This document shows, piece after piece, positions 17,226 through 26,524 of a stretch of 64,000 nucleotides of DNA (positions are counted from its first letter, which is position 1; the number at the start of each line of letters is the position of its first letter). The notes under the pieces are model-generated. The model was not told where the DNA came from, did not search any database, and saw nothing but the letters and a program-made list of their open reading frames with translations. Source of the DNA: Candidatus Rhodoferax randersensis (GTDB lineage Bacteria; Pseudomonadota; Gammaproteobacteria; Burkholderiales; Burkholderiaceae_C); the NCBI GenBank assembly GCA_016718155.1, contig JADKEH010000002.1:186001-250000 (forward strand), read 5' to 3'. The translations under genes were made by a program, and so were the position numbers.

Positions 17226-17264
17226 TAGTTTACTCGCGAAGTCTGGATTCATGTTCTCGATATT

Positions 17265-17283
17265 TAGTCAATTTGATTTACTA
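17265..17283. promoter_or_regulatory. Candidate palindromic operator before the MarR-type gene
   Basis: TAGTCAATTTGATTTACTA matches its reverse complement at 14 of 19 positions and lies eight bases upstream of the MarR-type start codon, in an AT-rich stretch between the two divergent genes. MarR proteins usually autoregulate through such sites. The centre is poorly symmetric, so this is a weak candidate. Confidence 0.35.
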
Positions 17284-17291
17284 TTTACCCC

Positions 17292-17765
17292 ATGTCGACG
17301 ATCAATGCAAACCACGGGTGGCGCCACACGCACATGGGCGATTTGATGCGCCGCTCGCTCAAACGCTTCGATGTGCGTGTGCTCAAGCTGATGTCCCACG
17401 ACGAGACGGTACCGCTGGCGCTGTCCAACCTGGCAGCCAGGGGACAACTCACCGCTGCGCACGTCCAGATCACGCGGCACCTGCCGGTGCGTGGCGCGCG
17501 CCTGACCGAACTGGCCACGCGTGCGGGCGTCACCAAGCAGGCCATGGGCAAGCTGGTTGACCAGTGCGAGGCCTGGGGCCTGGTGCATCGTTCACCCGAC
17601 CGGTTGGATGCTCGGGCACAGACCATCGAGTTCACTGTCATCGGCCAGGCGTGGCTTGGCGCCTTTGAACGGGCGGTGGCTCAGGCAGAGCACGAAATGC
17701 GCCAGGCCATTGGCCAGGAAGTCGTCACCGTGATCGCCTTGGGCCTGGAGGCCTATGTCGCGTGA
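17292..17765 (+). CDS. MarR-family winged-helix transcriptional regulator
   Basis: A 157-residue cytoplasmic DNA-binding protein. The central helix-turn-helix region (RLTELATRAGVTKQAMGKLVDQCEAWGLVHRSPDRLDARAQTIEFT) shows the recognition helix and the wing with the DxR(A) signature of MarR proteins. Flanking helices would form the dimer interface. The ligand and target genes cannot be read from the sequence. It is divergent from recA and about 100 bases upstream of the two-component pair on the same strand. A candidate operator overlaps its promoter region. Confidence 0.85.
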   Translation: MSTINANHGWRHTHMGDLMRRSLKRFDVRVLKLMSHDETVPLALSNLAARGQLTAAHVQITRHLPVRGARLTELATRAGVTKQAMGKLVDQCEAWGLVHRSPDRLDARAQTIEFTVIGQAWLGAFERAVAQAEHEMRQAIGQEVVTVIALGLEAYVA

Positions 17766-17862
17766 ATACCCGCACCTGGGCCGGCCGCATCACGCCTTTC
17801 GCGCGGACGCCTAGAATCGGAAAAAACGCGGCCGAAAACTCGACGCAACCCAGGAGACAGAC

Positions 17863-18537
<675 letters not shown>

Positions 18538-18541
18538 ACCT

Positions 18542-20014
18542 TTGAAACTCTTCCAGCGCGAGCAACGCTCCCTGTTCGGGGAGATCCTGGACTGGATGCT
18601 CACGCCGCTGCTCTTGCTGTGGCCGGTCAGTTTGGTGCTCACCTGGCTGGTGGCACAGGGCATTGCCGGCAAGCCCTTTGACCGCGCCCTCGAGTACAAC
18701 GTGGCGGCGCTGGCGCAATTCCTGACCGTGAAACAAAACAAGGTGCAATTCAACCTGCCCCTGCCCGCGCGGGAGCTGCTGCGCGCCGACGACAGCGACA
18801 CCGTGTACTACCAGGTCCTCGGACTGCGCGGCGAGTTCCTGAGCGGCGAACGCGACCTGCCCCCACCGCCCGACGAAGAGAAGGTGGTGGTTGGCGAAGT
18901 GCGCCTGCGCGACGACGAAGTGCGCGGTGTCGCGGTCAAGGTCGCCTACATGTGGGTCCGATTGGAACTGCCCGACGCCAAGCCGGCCCTGATCCAGGTG
19001 GCCGAAACACTCGACAAGCGCTCGATCCTGGCCACCGAGATCACCAAGGGCGTGATGCTGCCGCAATTCGTGATTCTGCCGCTGGCGGTGCTGCTGGTCT
19101 GGCTGGCCCTGGTGCAGGCGATCAAGCCACTCAACGAACTGGAAGAGCGAATCCGCGCTCGCAAGCCCGATGATTTGAGCCCGATCGAGGCCGAAGTGGT
19201 TCCATTGGAAGTCGCACCCCTGGTGGCGTCGGTCAACGACCTGCTGATGCGCCTGAAGGAGTCGATCGCCACACAAAAGCGCTTCCTGGCGGACGCCGCC
19301 CACCAACTCAAGACGCCCCTGGCGGGCTTGCGCATGCAGGCAGATCTGGCGCAACGCGAGGGCGCCAATACCGACGAACTCAAGCAGTCGCTGCGCCAAA
19401 TCGGGCGCTCCAGCATTCGTGCCACCCACACCGTCAACCAGCTCCTGGCACTGGCCAGGGCCGAAAGCAGCGGCGCGGCGATGAGCCGCCAGCCTTGCGA
19501 TCTGGCCGCGTTAACCATGGACGTGGTGCAAGACAGCGTACCGCGGGCGATTGAAAGGCGCATCGATCTGGGCTACGAGGGCGCCCTGCCCGGCGCCGTC
19601 GGCGGGCAACTCAGCGGCAACCCGACCCTGCTCAAAGAACTGATTCGCAACCTGGTGGACAACGCCATCAACTACACGCCATCAAGCCCATCGAACCCTG
19701 GTGTCATCACCGCACGCGTACTCGCCGATCCGTTCAGCGGCACGCTCGTTTTGCAGGTGGAAGACTCCGGGCCAGGTATTGCGCTGGCCGAGCGTGAGCT
19801 GGTGTTCCAGCCGTTCTACCGTGCTCTGGGCAACGAGGCCGACGGTTCGGGGCTGGGCTTGCCCATCGTCATTGAGATCGCCCAGCACCATCAGGCCGTG
19901 GTCAGCGTCGAAGACGCCAAACCGGGCCAAACACCTCCTGGCGCGCGGTTCAATGTGCGCTTCAGAGTCGAGGCGGGCAGTGGCGAGGCGACTGAACTAA
20001 GGGCACGGTCGTAG
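18542..20014 (+). CDS. Membrane sensor histidine kinase (TctE-like, 2CSK_N-type sensor)
   Basis: Partner of the preceding regulator. The best start is a TTG at 18542, four bases after the regulator's stop (the frame is open further upstream inside that gene), giving MKLFQREQRSLFGEILDWML and 490 residues. Two membrane segments (about 20-42 and 170-192) enclose a periplasmic domain with the FDRALEYN motif seen in TctE-type sensors. HAMP-like linker, HisKA with the phospho-acceptor in AAHQLKTPLAGL (about residue 253) and HATPase (N-box NLVDNAINYTP, G boxes DSGPGI and GSGLGLPI) follow. All catalytic motifs are present. Its 3' end overlaps the convergent SPOR gene by 18 bases. Many TctE homologues govern uptake of carboxylates. 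Confidence 0.92.
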   Translation: MKLFQREQRSLFGEILDWMLTPLLLLWPVSLVLTWLVAQGIAGKPFDRALEYNVAALAQFLTVKQNKVQFNLPLPARELLRADDSDTVYYQVLGLRGEFLSGERDLPPPPDEEKVVVGEVRLRDDEVRGVAVKVAYMWVRLELPDAKPALIQVAETLDKRSILATEITKGVMLPQFVILPLAVLLVWLALVQAIKPLNELEERIRARKPDDLSPIEAEVVPLEVAPLVASVNDLLMRLKESIATQKRFLADAAHQLKTPLAGLRMQADLAQREGANTDELKQSLRQIGRSSIRATHTVNQLLALARAESSGAAMSRQPCDLAALTMDVVQDSVPRAIERRIDLGYEGALPGAVGGQLSGNPTLLKELIRNLVDNAINYTPSSPSNPGVITARVLADPFSGTLVLQVEDSGPGIALAERELVFQPFYRALGNEADGSGLGLPIVIEIAQHHQAVVSVEDAKPGQTPPGARFNVRFRVEAGSGEATELRARS

Positions 20015-20656
20015 CGGCTTGTCGCCCAATGCCGGTCTGATTTCGTCCAGCCGGGCGCGCAAGGCATCGTCCACCGACGCCAAGCGCAGCGCGCTACCTT
20101 GTACTGCCTCGCGCAACTGCACAACCTTGGCGGTTCGGACTCCGCGCTTGACCAGCTCAGACAGCGCGGCATTGGCATCGGACGCCACGTCATAGCCGCC
20201 AAGTGACAAACCGGGCTCCAGCTTGGGGTCGCCAATGGGTTCCGGTTTGAGGTTGAGCGAGGCCAGCTCGGTGCGCTTCTTGCTGGCCGCCTCCGCGCTG
20301 GAGAACTTGCCCATGTAGACAATCCAGCGCCCGGGCTCGCTGGATCGCTCCAAGGTCCACGAACCAACCGGCAGTGTGCGCTCCAGTGCGGTGCGCAAGG
20401 CCGCGCTGCGTTCGTCGTCAAACAAGCCAGCCACCAGACACTCGGGGGGTTTGGAAGGGACCCGCGCGACCGACTCAGACCGGCGCAACTCCTCGGGCGC
20501 AAGCAAGCGCCAGGCCTCCGGGCGCACCTGCTGCGCCAGACGCTGTGGCTCGCGCTGCTCGGTGGGGGAAAAGCCGTAGGCCCGCAGCAGCCCCTGCGAC
20601 CACGCGTAGTAAAGACCATTGATCAGCAGTAAGAGCAGAACGGCAAATCGCAACAT
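19997..20656 (-). CDS. Membrane-anchored SPOR-domain protein
   Basis: A 219-residue protein from the ATG at 20656 (a TTG three codons earlier is possible). A single N-terminal membrane anchor (LRFAVLLLLLINGLYYAW) is followed by a periplasmic region and a SPOR-like segment (about 75-150, including WIVYMGKFSSAEAASKKRTEL) that would bind denuded peptidoglycan at the division site. It follows birA on the same strand with about 30 bases between and is probably co-transcribed. Its C-terminal 18 bases overlap the convergent sensor kinase gene. In many relatives I would expect coaX (pantothenate kinase) between birA and such a gene; it is not here. Confidence 0.75.
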   Translation of the reverse strand: MLRFAVLLLLLINGLYYAWSQGLLRAYGFSPTEQREPQRLAQQVRPEAWRLLAPEELRRSESVARVPSKPPECLVAGLFDDERSAALRTALERTLPVGSWTLERSSEPGRWIVYMGKFSSAEAASKKRTELASLNLKPEPIGDPKLEPGLSLGGYDVASDANAALSELVKRGVRTAKVVQLREAVQGSALRLASVDDALRARLDEIRPALGDKPLRPCP

Positions 20657-20686
20657 GAACAACAACGCAATGTTGACCCGATCTGG

Positions 20687-21484
20687 TCAAATATTCTCGT
20701 AGTCGGGCGGACGCAAGGGCCGCACGCTGACTTCCGAGCTGGTAACCCTCCTCAAACCCTGCGCAGTATGCACCAGCAAGGCGCCACACTCATCCACGCC
20801 TTGGGCCGTGCCCGTCATGCCATCGCTAAGCGTGACCGCCACGCCAGCCAAGGCGTCGCATCGGTTGAAACGGTCCTTGAACGGACCAAAACCAGTTGCC
20901 TCGAAGGCCTTCACCGTGCGCACCAAGGGTGCCGCCAGCAGGCCTAGCGCCGCCTGGGCGGTGATGCCGGAAATGACTTCTCCCAGCCACGCGGCCGGGA
21001 CCGAGAAGTCACCTGACTTCGGATCGGTCACATTGACGCCCACCCCGATCACGGCGTAACGAAGCTCCCCAAAACTCGCCGTCTCGATCAGGATGCCGGC
21101 CAATTTGCGGTCGCGCCACCACACGTCATTGGGCCACTTCAATCGCACATCGGGGTGCAGGCTGTGCGCGATGCTGGTCCCCACCGCCAGGGACAGGCCC
21201 GACCAATCCGCTGGCGACAGGACCAGACCGACGGAGAAGGTGAGGGCCGGCACCATGGCACCTGCGGCCCCGCCGACACCACTTTGCCACTGGCGCCCCA
21301 AGCGGCCACGCCCTGCGGTTTGATGCTCGGCCAGCAGCAGCACCGGCTCAAGCCGCCCGGCGCGCGCGCGACGCATCAGCTCGGTGTTGGTGGAGTCTGT
21401 CTCCGGCAGGATTTCCACACTGAAACCCGGCAGCAGCGGCTCGACCGACTGCCAAATCGCCTCGGCCTGCCAACGTGCCGTCAT
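20687..21484 (-). CDS. birA: Biotin--[acetyl-CoA-carboxylase] ligase
   Basis: Activates biotin with ATP and attaches it to the carboxyl carrier protein. The 265-residue form lacks the N-terminal repressor helix-turn-helix, so it is a monofunctional (group I) ligase. Motifs are intact: TDSTNTELM, the biotinyl-adenylate loop QTAGRGRLGRQW, KWPNDVWWRDRKLAGIL and the SH3-like C-terminus. The gene lies 16 bases downstream of the SET-domain gene and 30 bases upstream of the SPOR gene on the same strand, suggesting a three-gene transcript. Confidence 0.93.
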   Translation of the reverse strand: MTARWQAEAIWQSVEPLLPGFSVEILPETDSTNTELMRRARAGRLEPVLLLAEHQTAGRGRLGRQWQSGVGGAAGAMVPALTFSVGLVLSPADWSGLSLAVGTSIAHSLHPDVRLKWPNDVWWRDRKLAGILIETASFGELRYAVIGVGVNVTDPKSGDFSVPAAWLGEVISGITAQAALGLLAAPLVRTVKAFEATGFGPFKDRFNRCDALAGVAVTLSDGMTGTAQGVDECGALLVHTAQGLRRVTSSEVSVRPLRPPDYENI

Positions 21485-21500
21485 CGCGCCATCTCAGTGT

Positions 21501-21980
21501 TCATCGCTTTGCGCGCTTGGGCGCGAGCAAGGTGCCCCGGCAATCCTGGGCACCGCACCAGCACGGGTACTCGGCCTTGAGCTTGGGTGTGTAGCGCTCA
21601 TCGATGATCAAGCCATAGTCGTAATGGAGCTCCTCACCGGCGGCGATATTGCGCAGCGCCTTGATGAACACCCGCCCATCCTGCTCATCGGCCTCGCAAT
21701 TGGGGTCGCAGGAATGGTTGATCCATCGCGACGAGTTGCCGCCCACCTTGGCGTCGATCACACGCGTTTCGTCGATGTGAAAATAAAAGGTGTGGTTGGG
21801 GTCGGAGGGGTCGTGAGGATGGCGCGCCTGTGCTTCAGGCCAGCTGACGATCTCACCCACATACTCGATGATGGTCTCGCCTTCTGCGATGTCCTGCACC
21901 GCAAAAACGCCTTTGCCATGCACGCCAGAGCGACGGGTTTGAATGCGGCGACTGCGGGCTGATGGCGGTATCTTGGACAC
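21501..21980 (-). CDS. SET-domain protein with a post-SET zinc motif (putative protein lysine methyltransferase)
   Basis: A compact 159-residue protein, essentially a bare SET domain: HGKGVFA (about 21-27) and YVGEIV, the SAM-binding/knot motif RWINHSCDPNC (about 85-95), the catalytic Tyr in ELHYDYG (120), and a post-SET CWCG-x3-C motif (140-147), which with the NHSCDPNC cysteine would bind zinc. All residues expected of an active lysine methyltransferase are present. The start is a GTG at 21980 with no strong ribosome site. It diverges from topB, whose product ends in a lysine/alanine/proline-rich linker and a SWIB domain, a plausible but unproven substrate. The substrate is otherwise unknown. 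Confidence 0.88.
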   Translation of the reverse strand: MSKIPPSARSRRIQTRRSGVHGKGVFAVQDIAEGETIIEYVGEIVSWPEAQARHPHDPSDPNHTFYFHIDETRVIDAKVGGNSSRWINHSCDPNCEADEQDGRVFIKALRNIAAGEELHYDYGLIIDERYTPKLKAEYPCWCGAQDCRGTLLAPKRAKR

Positions 21981-22015
21981 GATGTAAAAAAATTTGGTAT
22001 GGTGAACTCGTATGG

Positions 22016-22064
22016 GCGCGTGTGTGCGCGCTCACGTAGGTGTGCGTGCGCCTGTGCGCACGCG
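22016..22064. other. Alternating purine-pyrimidine (potential Z-DNA) tracts between the SET gene and topB
   Basis: Three nearly adjacent tracts alternate strictly between purine and pyrimidine: 16 bases (22016-22031, GCGCGTGTGTGCGCGC), 12 bases (22040-22051) and 12 bases (22053-22064). Such GC/GT alternation is the classic sequence for Z-DNA under negative supercoiling. The tracts sit directly upstream of topB, which encodes a topoisomerase, in a divergent promoter region. Confidence 0.6.
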
Positions 22065-22084
22065 AGAAAGTGGATTGTAGTCAG

Positions 22085-25000
22085 ATGAAAAACGTAGTTC
22101 TCAATAAGACACTGGTTATTGCCGAGAAGCCCTCCGTTGCGCAAGACATCGTGCGTGCGCTCACGCCGCTGGCTGGCAAGTTCGAAAAACACGACGAGTA
22201 TTTTGAAAGCGACACCTATGTCGTCTCCAGTGCCGTGGGCCATCTCGTGGAAATCCAGGCGCCGGACGAATTCGATGTCAAACGCGGGAAATGGAGCTTT
22301 GCCCATTTGCCGGTGATCCCACCGCACTTTGACCTCAAGCCGGTGGACAAGACCAAGACCCGGCTCAATGCCGTGGTCAAACTGGCCAAGCGCAAGGACG
22401 TGGACAAACTGATCAACGCCTGTGACGCGGGCCGCGAGGGCGAATTAATCTTCCGCCTGATTGAGCAGTATGCCTTCGGCAGCGAAGATGCCGCACCAGC
22501 TCGCGCCAAGACGCAACGCAAGCCGGTGTCAAGGCTGTGGCTGCAGTCCATGACGCCGCAAGCCATTCGCGACGGCTTTGGCGCCCTGCGCACCGACAAG
22601 CAAATGCAACCCCTGGCCGACGCGGCACGTTGTCGTTCCGAGGCCGACTGGTTGGTGGGCATCAACGGCACGCGCGCCATGACCGCGTTCAACTCGCGTG
22701 ATGGCGGTTTCTTCCTGACCACGGTGGGCCGGGTGCAAACACCCACCCTATCGGTGGTGGTGGAACGCGAAGAGCAGATCCGCAAGTTCATCAGCCGTGA
22801 CTACTGGGAAATCCACGCATCCTTTGGCGCCCAGGCTGGCGAATACCCCGCCAAATGGTTCAACCCCGCGCATAAAAAAGACGCCGACGACGCCGAGAAA
22901 AGGGCCGACCGCGTCTGGACCCAGCGCGAAGCACAAGCCATTGCCGACGCCGTGCGTGGCCAACAGGCTACCGTCACCGAAGAAAGCAAGCCCACCACAC
23001 AAGCCTCGCCCCTACTGTTTGACCTGACCAGCCTGCAGCGGGAGGCCAATGGCAAATTCGGCTACAGCGCCAAGACCACGCTGCAAATCGCCCAAAGCCT
23101 GTACGAGCGGCACAAGGCCCTGACGTACCCGCGTACCGATTCGCGCAACCTGCCCGAAGACTATGTGCCCGTGGTCAAGGACACCTTTGCCATGCTCTCT
23201 GAGAGCGGCATGAAGCACCTGGCACCGTTTGCGGCCCAGGCGGTCAAGGGCGGTTATGTGAAACCGACCAAACGCGTGTTCGACAACGCCAAGGTCAGCG
23301 ATCACTTTGCCATCATCCCCACGCTGCAGGCACCCCACGGCCTGAGTGAAGCCGAACAGAAGATTTATGACCTGGTGGTGCGCCGCTTCCTGGCGGTGTT
23401 TTTCCCCAGCGCCGAATACCAGGTGACCACCCGAATCACCTATGTAGCCGGGCGGGGGGGGGCCCGGGGGGCCCCTGGGGGCAGCGAACCACACGAAGTG
23501 GGGAGCGTGGGGGCCATGTCCAGCCACAACTTCAAGACCGAAGGCAAGGTGCTGGTCAAGCCGGGCTGGCTGGCCATTTACGGCAAGGAAGCGGCTGACG
23601 AGGTGGCAGACGCCAAGGACGGCGACAAGGGCCAGAGCCTGGTGCCGGTGCAGCCCGGCGAGAAAGTCAGGACCGAAACCGTGGACCCCAAGGGCCTCAG
23701 GACCAAGCCCCCAGCCCGCTACTCCGAAGCCACGCTGCTGGGTGCCATGGAAGGCGCCGGCAAGACCGTGGAAGACGACGAGCTGCGCGAAGCCATGCAG
23801 GAAAAAGGCCTGGGCACGCCCGCCACCCGCTCCAGCATCATTGAAGGCTTGATTGCCGAGAAGTACATGCTGCGCGAAGGCCGCGAGCTGATTCCCACCG
23901 CCAAGGCCTTCCAGCTGATGACGCTCTTGCGTGGCCTGGACGTGCAAGAGCTGTCCAAAGCCGAGCTCACCGGCGAGTGGGAATACAAGCTGGCGCAGAT
24001 GGAACAGGGCAAGATGAGCCGCGAATCCTTTATGGCCGAGATTGCCGCCATGACCGAGCGCATGGTCAAAAAGGCCAAGGAATACGACCGCGACACCATC
24101 CCTGGCGACTACGCCACGCTGGCCGCACCCTGCCCCAACTGCGGCGGCATCGTCAAGGAGAACTACCGCCGCTACACCTGCACCGGAAAGACTGGCACTG
24201 AAGACGGTTGCGGCTTTTCGTTCGGCAAGACACCTGCCGGGCGTACCTTCGAGGTGGCCGAGGTGGAGCTGTTTCTGCGCGACAGAAAGATTGGTCCGTT
24301 GGACGGCTTCCGCTCCAAGGCCGGCTGGCCCTTCACTGCCGAGATGGTCATCAAGTTCGACGAAGAAACCAAGAACTACAAGCTGGAATTCGACTTCGGC
24401 GACGACAAAAAGGGTGAGGAAAGCGGGGAGCTTATCGACTTCTCCGCCCAGGAGTCTCTCGGCGCCTGCCCGAAGTGCGGCGCTGGAACCGGCAATGCCA
24501 CGGGCGGCAGGGTCTTTGAGCACGGCAAGAACTACGTCTGCGACAAGTCCGTGCCCACCCTGGCGCAGCCCACGCCCAGCTGCGACTTCAAGACCGGCCA
24601 GATCATTCTGCAGCAGCCGATCGAGCGCACGCAGATGCACAAGCTGCTGAGCACTGGCAAGACCGACCTGTTGGACAAGTTTGTGTCCATGCGCACCCGA
24701 CGCGCCTTCAAGGCCATGTTGGCGTGGGACGCCGAAGCCGGCAAGGTCAACTTCGAGTTTGCACCCAGCAAATTCCCGCCGCGCAAGACGGCAGTACCCG
24801 CAAAGAAGACCGCCACGCGCGCAGCTTCTGCGGGCGCTGTCGCAACCAAGGCGCCTGCCAAGACGACTGCGCCGCGGGCCGCCGCCAAGACCGTCAAGCC
24901 CAAGGCCCCGCGCAAGACCACGGCCGCCAGCGGCAAGCTGCCCAGCGCCGAGTTGGCCGCCGTGATTGGTGCCGGTCCGGTGGCGCGCACCGAGGTCATC

Positions 25001-25153
25001 AAAAAGCTATGGGACTACATCAAGGCAAACGGCTTGCAGGATGCCACCAACAAGCGCGCCATCAACGCCGACGCCAAGCTGCTCGCTGTCTTTGGCAAGC
25101 CACAGGTCACGATGTTCGAGCTGGCAGGCATCGCAGGCAAGCACCTGAGCTAA
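22085..25153 (+). CDS. topB: DNA topoisomerase III with a C-terminal histone-H1-like linker and SWIB domain
   Basis: Type IA topoisomerase that decatenates and relaxes DNA through a single-strand break. From the ATG at 22085 the protein has 1022 residues. Toprim motifs (IAEKPSVAQDI, DAGREGELIF) are followed by the core with the catalytic Tyr in TYPRTDSR (about residue 348) and C-terminal zinc-ribbon modules (CPNCGG...CTGKTGTEDGC; CPKCGAG...). A Lys/Ala/Pro/Thr-rich linker (about 905-950) resembles histone H1 tails. Residues about 951-1022 form a SWIB/MDM2 domain (ELAAVIG, KKLWDYIKANGLQD). At 23453-23524 there is an in-frame, G-rich 24-codon insertion not seen in normal TopB. SWIB fusions to type IA topoisomerases are known in some bacteria. 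Confidence 0.95.
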   Translation: MKNVVLNKTLVIAEKPSVAQDIVRALTPLAGKFEKHDEYFESDTYVVSSAVGHLVEIQAPDEFDVKRGKWSFAHLPVIPPHFDLKPVDKTKTRLNAVVKLAKRKDVDKLINACDAGREGELIFRLIEQYAFGSEDAAPARAKTQRKPVSRLWLQSMTPQAIRDGFGALRTDKQMQPLADAARCRSEADWLVGINGTRAMTAFNSRDGGFFLTTVGRVQTPTLSVVVEREEQIRKFISRDYWEIHASFGAQAGEYPAKWFNPAHKKDADDAEKRADRVWTQREAQAIADAVRGQQATVTEESKPTTQASPLLFDLTSLQREANGKFGYSAKTTLQIAQSLYERHKALTYPRTDSRNLPEDYVPVVKDTFAMLSESGMKHLAPFAAQAVKGGYVKPTKRVFDNAKVSDHFAIIPTLQAPHGLSEAEQKIYDLVVRRFLAVFFPSAEYQVTTRITYVAGRGGARGAPGGSEPHEVGSVGAMSSHNFKTEGKVLVKPGWLAIYGKEAADEVADAKDGDKGQSLVPVQPGEKVRTETVDPKGLRTKPPARYSEATLLGAMEGAGKTVEDDELREAMQEKGLGTPATRSSIIEGLIAEKYMLREGRELIPTAKAFQLMTLLRGLDVQELSKAELTGEWEYKLAQMEQGKMSRESFMAEIAAMTERMVKKAKEYDRDTIPGDYATLAAPCPNCGGIVKENYRRYTCTGKTGTEDGCGFSFGKTPAGRTFEVAEVELFLRDRKIGPLDGFRSKAGWPFTAEMVIKFDEETKNYKLEFDFGDDKKGEESGELIDFSAQESLGACPKCGAGTGNATGGRVFEHGKNYVCDKSVPTLAQPTPSCDFKTGQIILQQPIERTQMHKLLSTGKTDLLDKFVSMRTRRAFKAMLAWDAEAGKVNFEFAPSKFPPRKTAVPAKKTATRAASAGAVATKAPAKTTAPRAAAKTVKPKAPRKTTAASGKLPSAELAAVIGAGPVARTEVIKKLWDYIKANGLQDATNKRAINADAKLLAVFGKPQVTMFELAGIAGKHLS
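23453..23524 (+). repeat. In-frame 72-bp G-rich repeat-like insertion inside topB
   Basis: TopB proteins normally run from TYVAG straight to HNFKTEGKVL. Here 24 extra codons (RGGARGAPGGSEPHEVGSVGAMSS) intervene. The DNA is strikingly G-rich and contains GGGGGCAGCGAACC...GGGGAGCGTGGGGGCC with a short CCAC/GTGG stem, resembling small dispersed repeats I know from Comamonadaceae intergenic regions. The length is a multiple of three and the frame is kept. Confidence 0.6.
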
Positions 25154-25173
25154 ACACAGGCGCCGCCGGCGCA

Positions 25174-26301
25174 TCAATGCACGAACTTGCCGTCGCGCCC
25201 GATGATGGTGAGATCGGTGTAGCTCGAGCCCTGGTGGTCCTGGTTGCTGTAGCTGACGGTGAAGCCGCCCAGGTTCAGGTTCTTGATACTCTCCAGCGCG
25301 GTGATCAGCGCCTCGCGGGTTGGCGTCTTGCCAGCGCGCCGCAAACCCTCGACAAACACCCGCGCGGTCAGGTAGCCCTCCATGCTGGAGAAGTCGAAGT
25401 CTTTCTGCCCGGACTCCGTCATGTGCTGCTGGTACTCACGCGCGATCGCAGAGGACGGCGTGTAGGGGAAGGGAACCACTTGTGAAATCACCACGCCTTG
25501 CCCGACGTTGCCAAGCTCGTCGGCCAGGGCCTTGGAGCCCACAAAGCTGACGTTGAAGAACTGCCCCCCGTAGCCTTTGCCACGAGCCTGCTTGATGAAG
25601 GCGGCGCAGGACTTGTAGGCACTGATCTGAACCACCGCTTCGGGCTCCACTTTGAGAATATCGTCCAGCGCCTTGGCCACATCAACGCTGTTTCGCTCGA
25701 CCGTGCTGATGGCAGTGGGTTTGAGCTGTCGCTTGGCCAGCGCCCGCGTCACGCCTTCCAGGCCGGCTTGGCCATAGGCGTCATTCTGATAGAACACCGC
25801 GATCTTCTTGACACCCATGCTGGTGAGGTGCTGCACCATGCGTTCAGTTTCGTCAAAGTAGCTGGCGCGCACATGGAACACCTGCCGGTTGAACGGCTCG
25901 CGCAAAGCCTGCGCCCCCGTGAACATTCCCACCAGCGGCACCTTTGCTTCGGTCAGGATTGGCACGGCCGCCAAGCCGGTCGGGGTTCCAACCGAACCGA
26001 TCAAGGCAAACACCTTGTCCTCGCTGATCAGCGCCTTGACCGCCGCTGCCGATTTGACGGGCTCGTAGCCGTCGTCCCGCGTCATCAGCTTCAACTGGCG
26101 GCCGTGAACCCCGCCCTGGGCGTTGACCGCCGAGAAATAAGCCGCAATCCCCACTTGCATGCGTTGGCCCAATTGCGCGGCGGGCCCGCTGATCGCAGCG
26201 AACTGCCCAACCAGCACCTGCTTGTCGCTGACGCCTTCCTGCGCCGTTGCCCAGGAAGAAGCGACCAAGGCGGCCGCCACAACCAGTCGTTGATAAAACA
26301 T
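25174..26301 (-). CDS. Periplasmic ligand-binding protein, LivK/branched-chain amino acid type
   Basis: Type 1 periplasmic binding fold protein of 375 residues with an N-terminal signal peptide (MFYQRLVVAAALVASSWATAQ, cleavage near residue 20). The sequence VLVGQFAAISGPAAQLGQRMQVGI and the later FALIGSVGTPTGLAAVPIL segment are typical of LivK-like ABC importer binding proteins. No permease or ATPase gene is next to it, so it is an orphan that may feed a distant transporter or serve a sensor. The ligand (amino acid, amide, or aromatic acid) cannot be told. It is convergent with topB, with a small GCGCC-GCC-GGCGC hairpin at 25160-25172 between them. Confidence 0.88.
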   Translation of the reverse strand: MFYQRLVVAAALVASSWATAQEGVSDKQVLVGQFAAISGPAAQLGQRMQVGIAAYFSAVNAQGGVHGRQLKLMTRDDGYEPVKSAAAVKALISEDKVFALIGSVGTPTGLAAVPILTEAKVPLVGMFTGAQALREPFNRQVFHVRASYFDETERMVQHLTSMGVKKIAVFYQNDAYGQAGLEGVTRALAKRQLKPTAISTVERNSVDVAKALDDILKVEPEAVVQISAYKSCAAFIKQARGKGYGGQFFNVSFVGSKALADELGNVGQGVVISQVVPFPYTPSSAIAREYQQHMTESGQKDFDFSSMEGYLTARVFVEGLRRAGKTPTREALITALESIKNLNLGGFTVSYSNQDHQGSSYTDLTIIGRDGKFVH

Positions 26302-26524
26302 CGAAACGCTCCCGTTAATCTATTCCCAAAACGATAGCGCATTTTCCTGATTGCTTTTGGTTTGCGACCCCTATCGCAGCTGCGGTCCCCCAAGATCGCA
26401 GCCCGCGCCGCGTCGGCGGCAACCGGCTGCGCGACCCCGCCATCGTGAGCAACCCGAGTTGGCCTGCAAGGACGGTCATCCTGCGACAATCAGCCCCCTG
26501 GTTCAACTCTCGACAACACTTCGC

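Noticed and set aside
23012..24640. Minus-strand open frame (about 542 codons) opposite topB
   Set aside because: Same reason: antisense to conserved topoisomerase sequence, with no recognisable domain.
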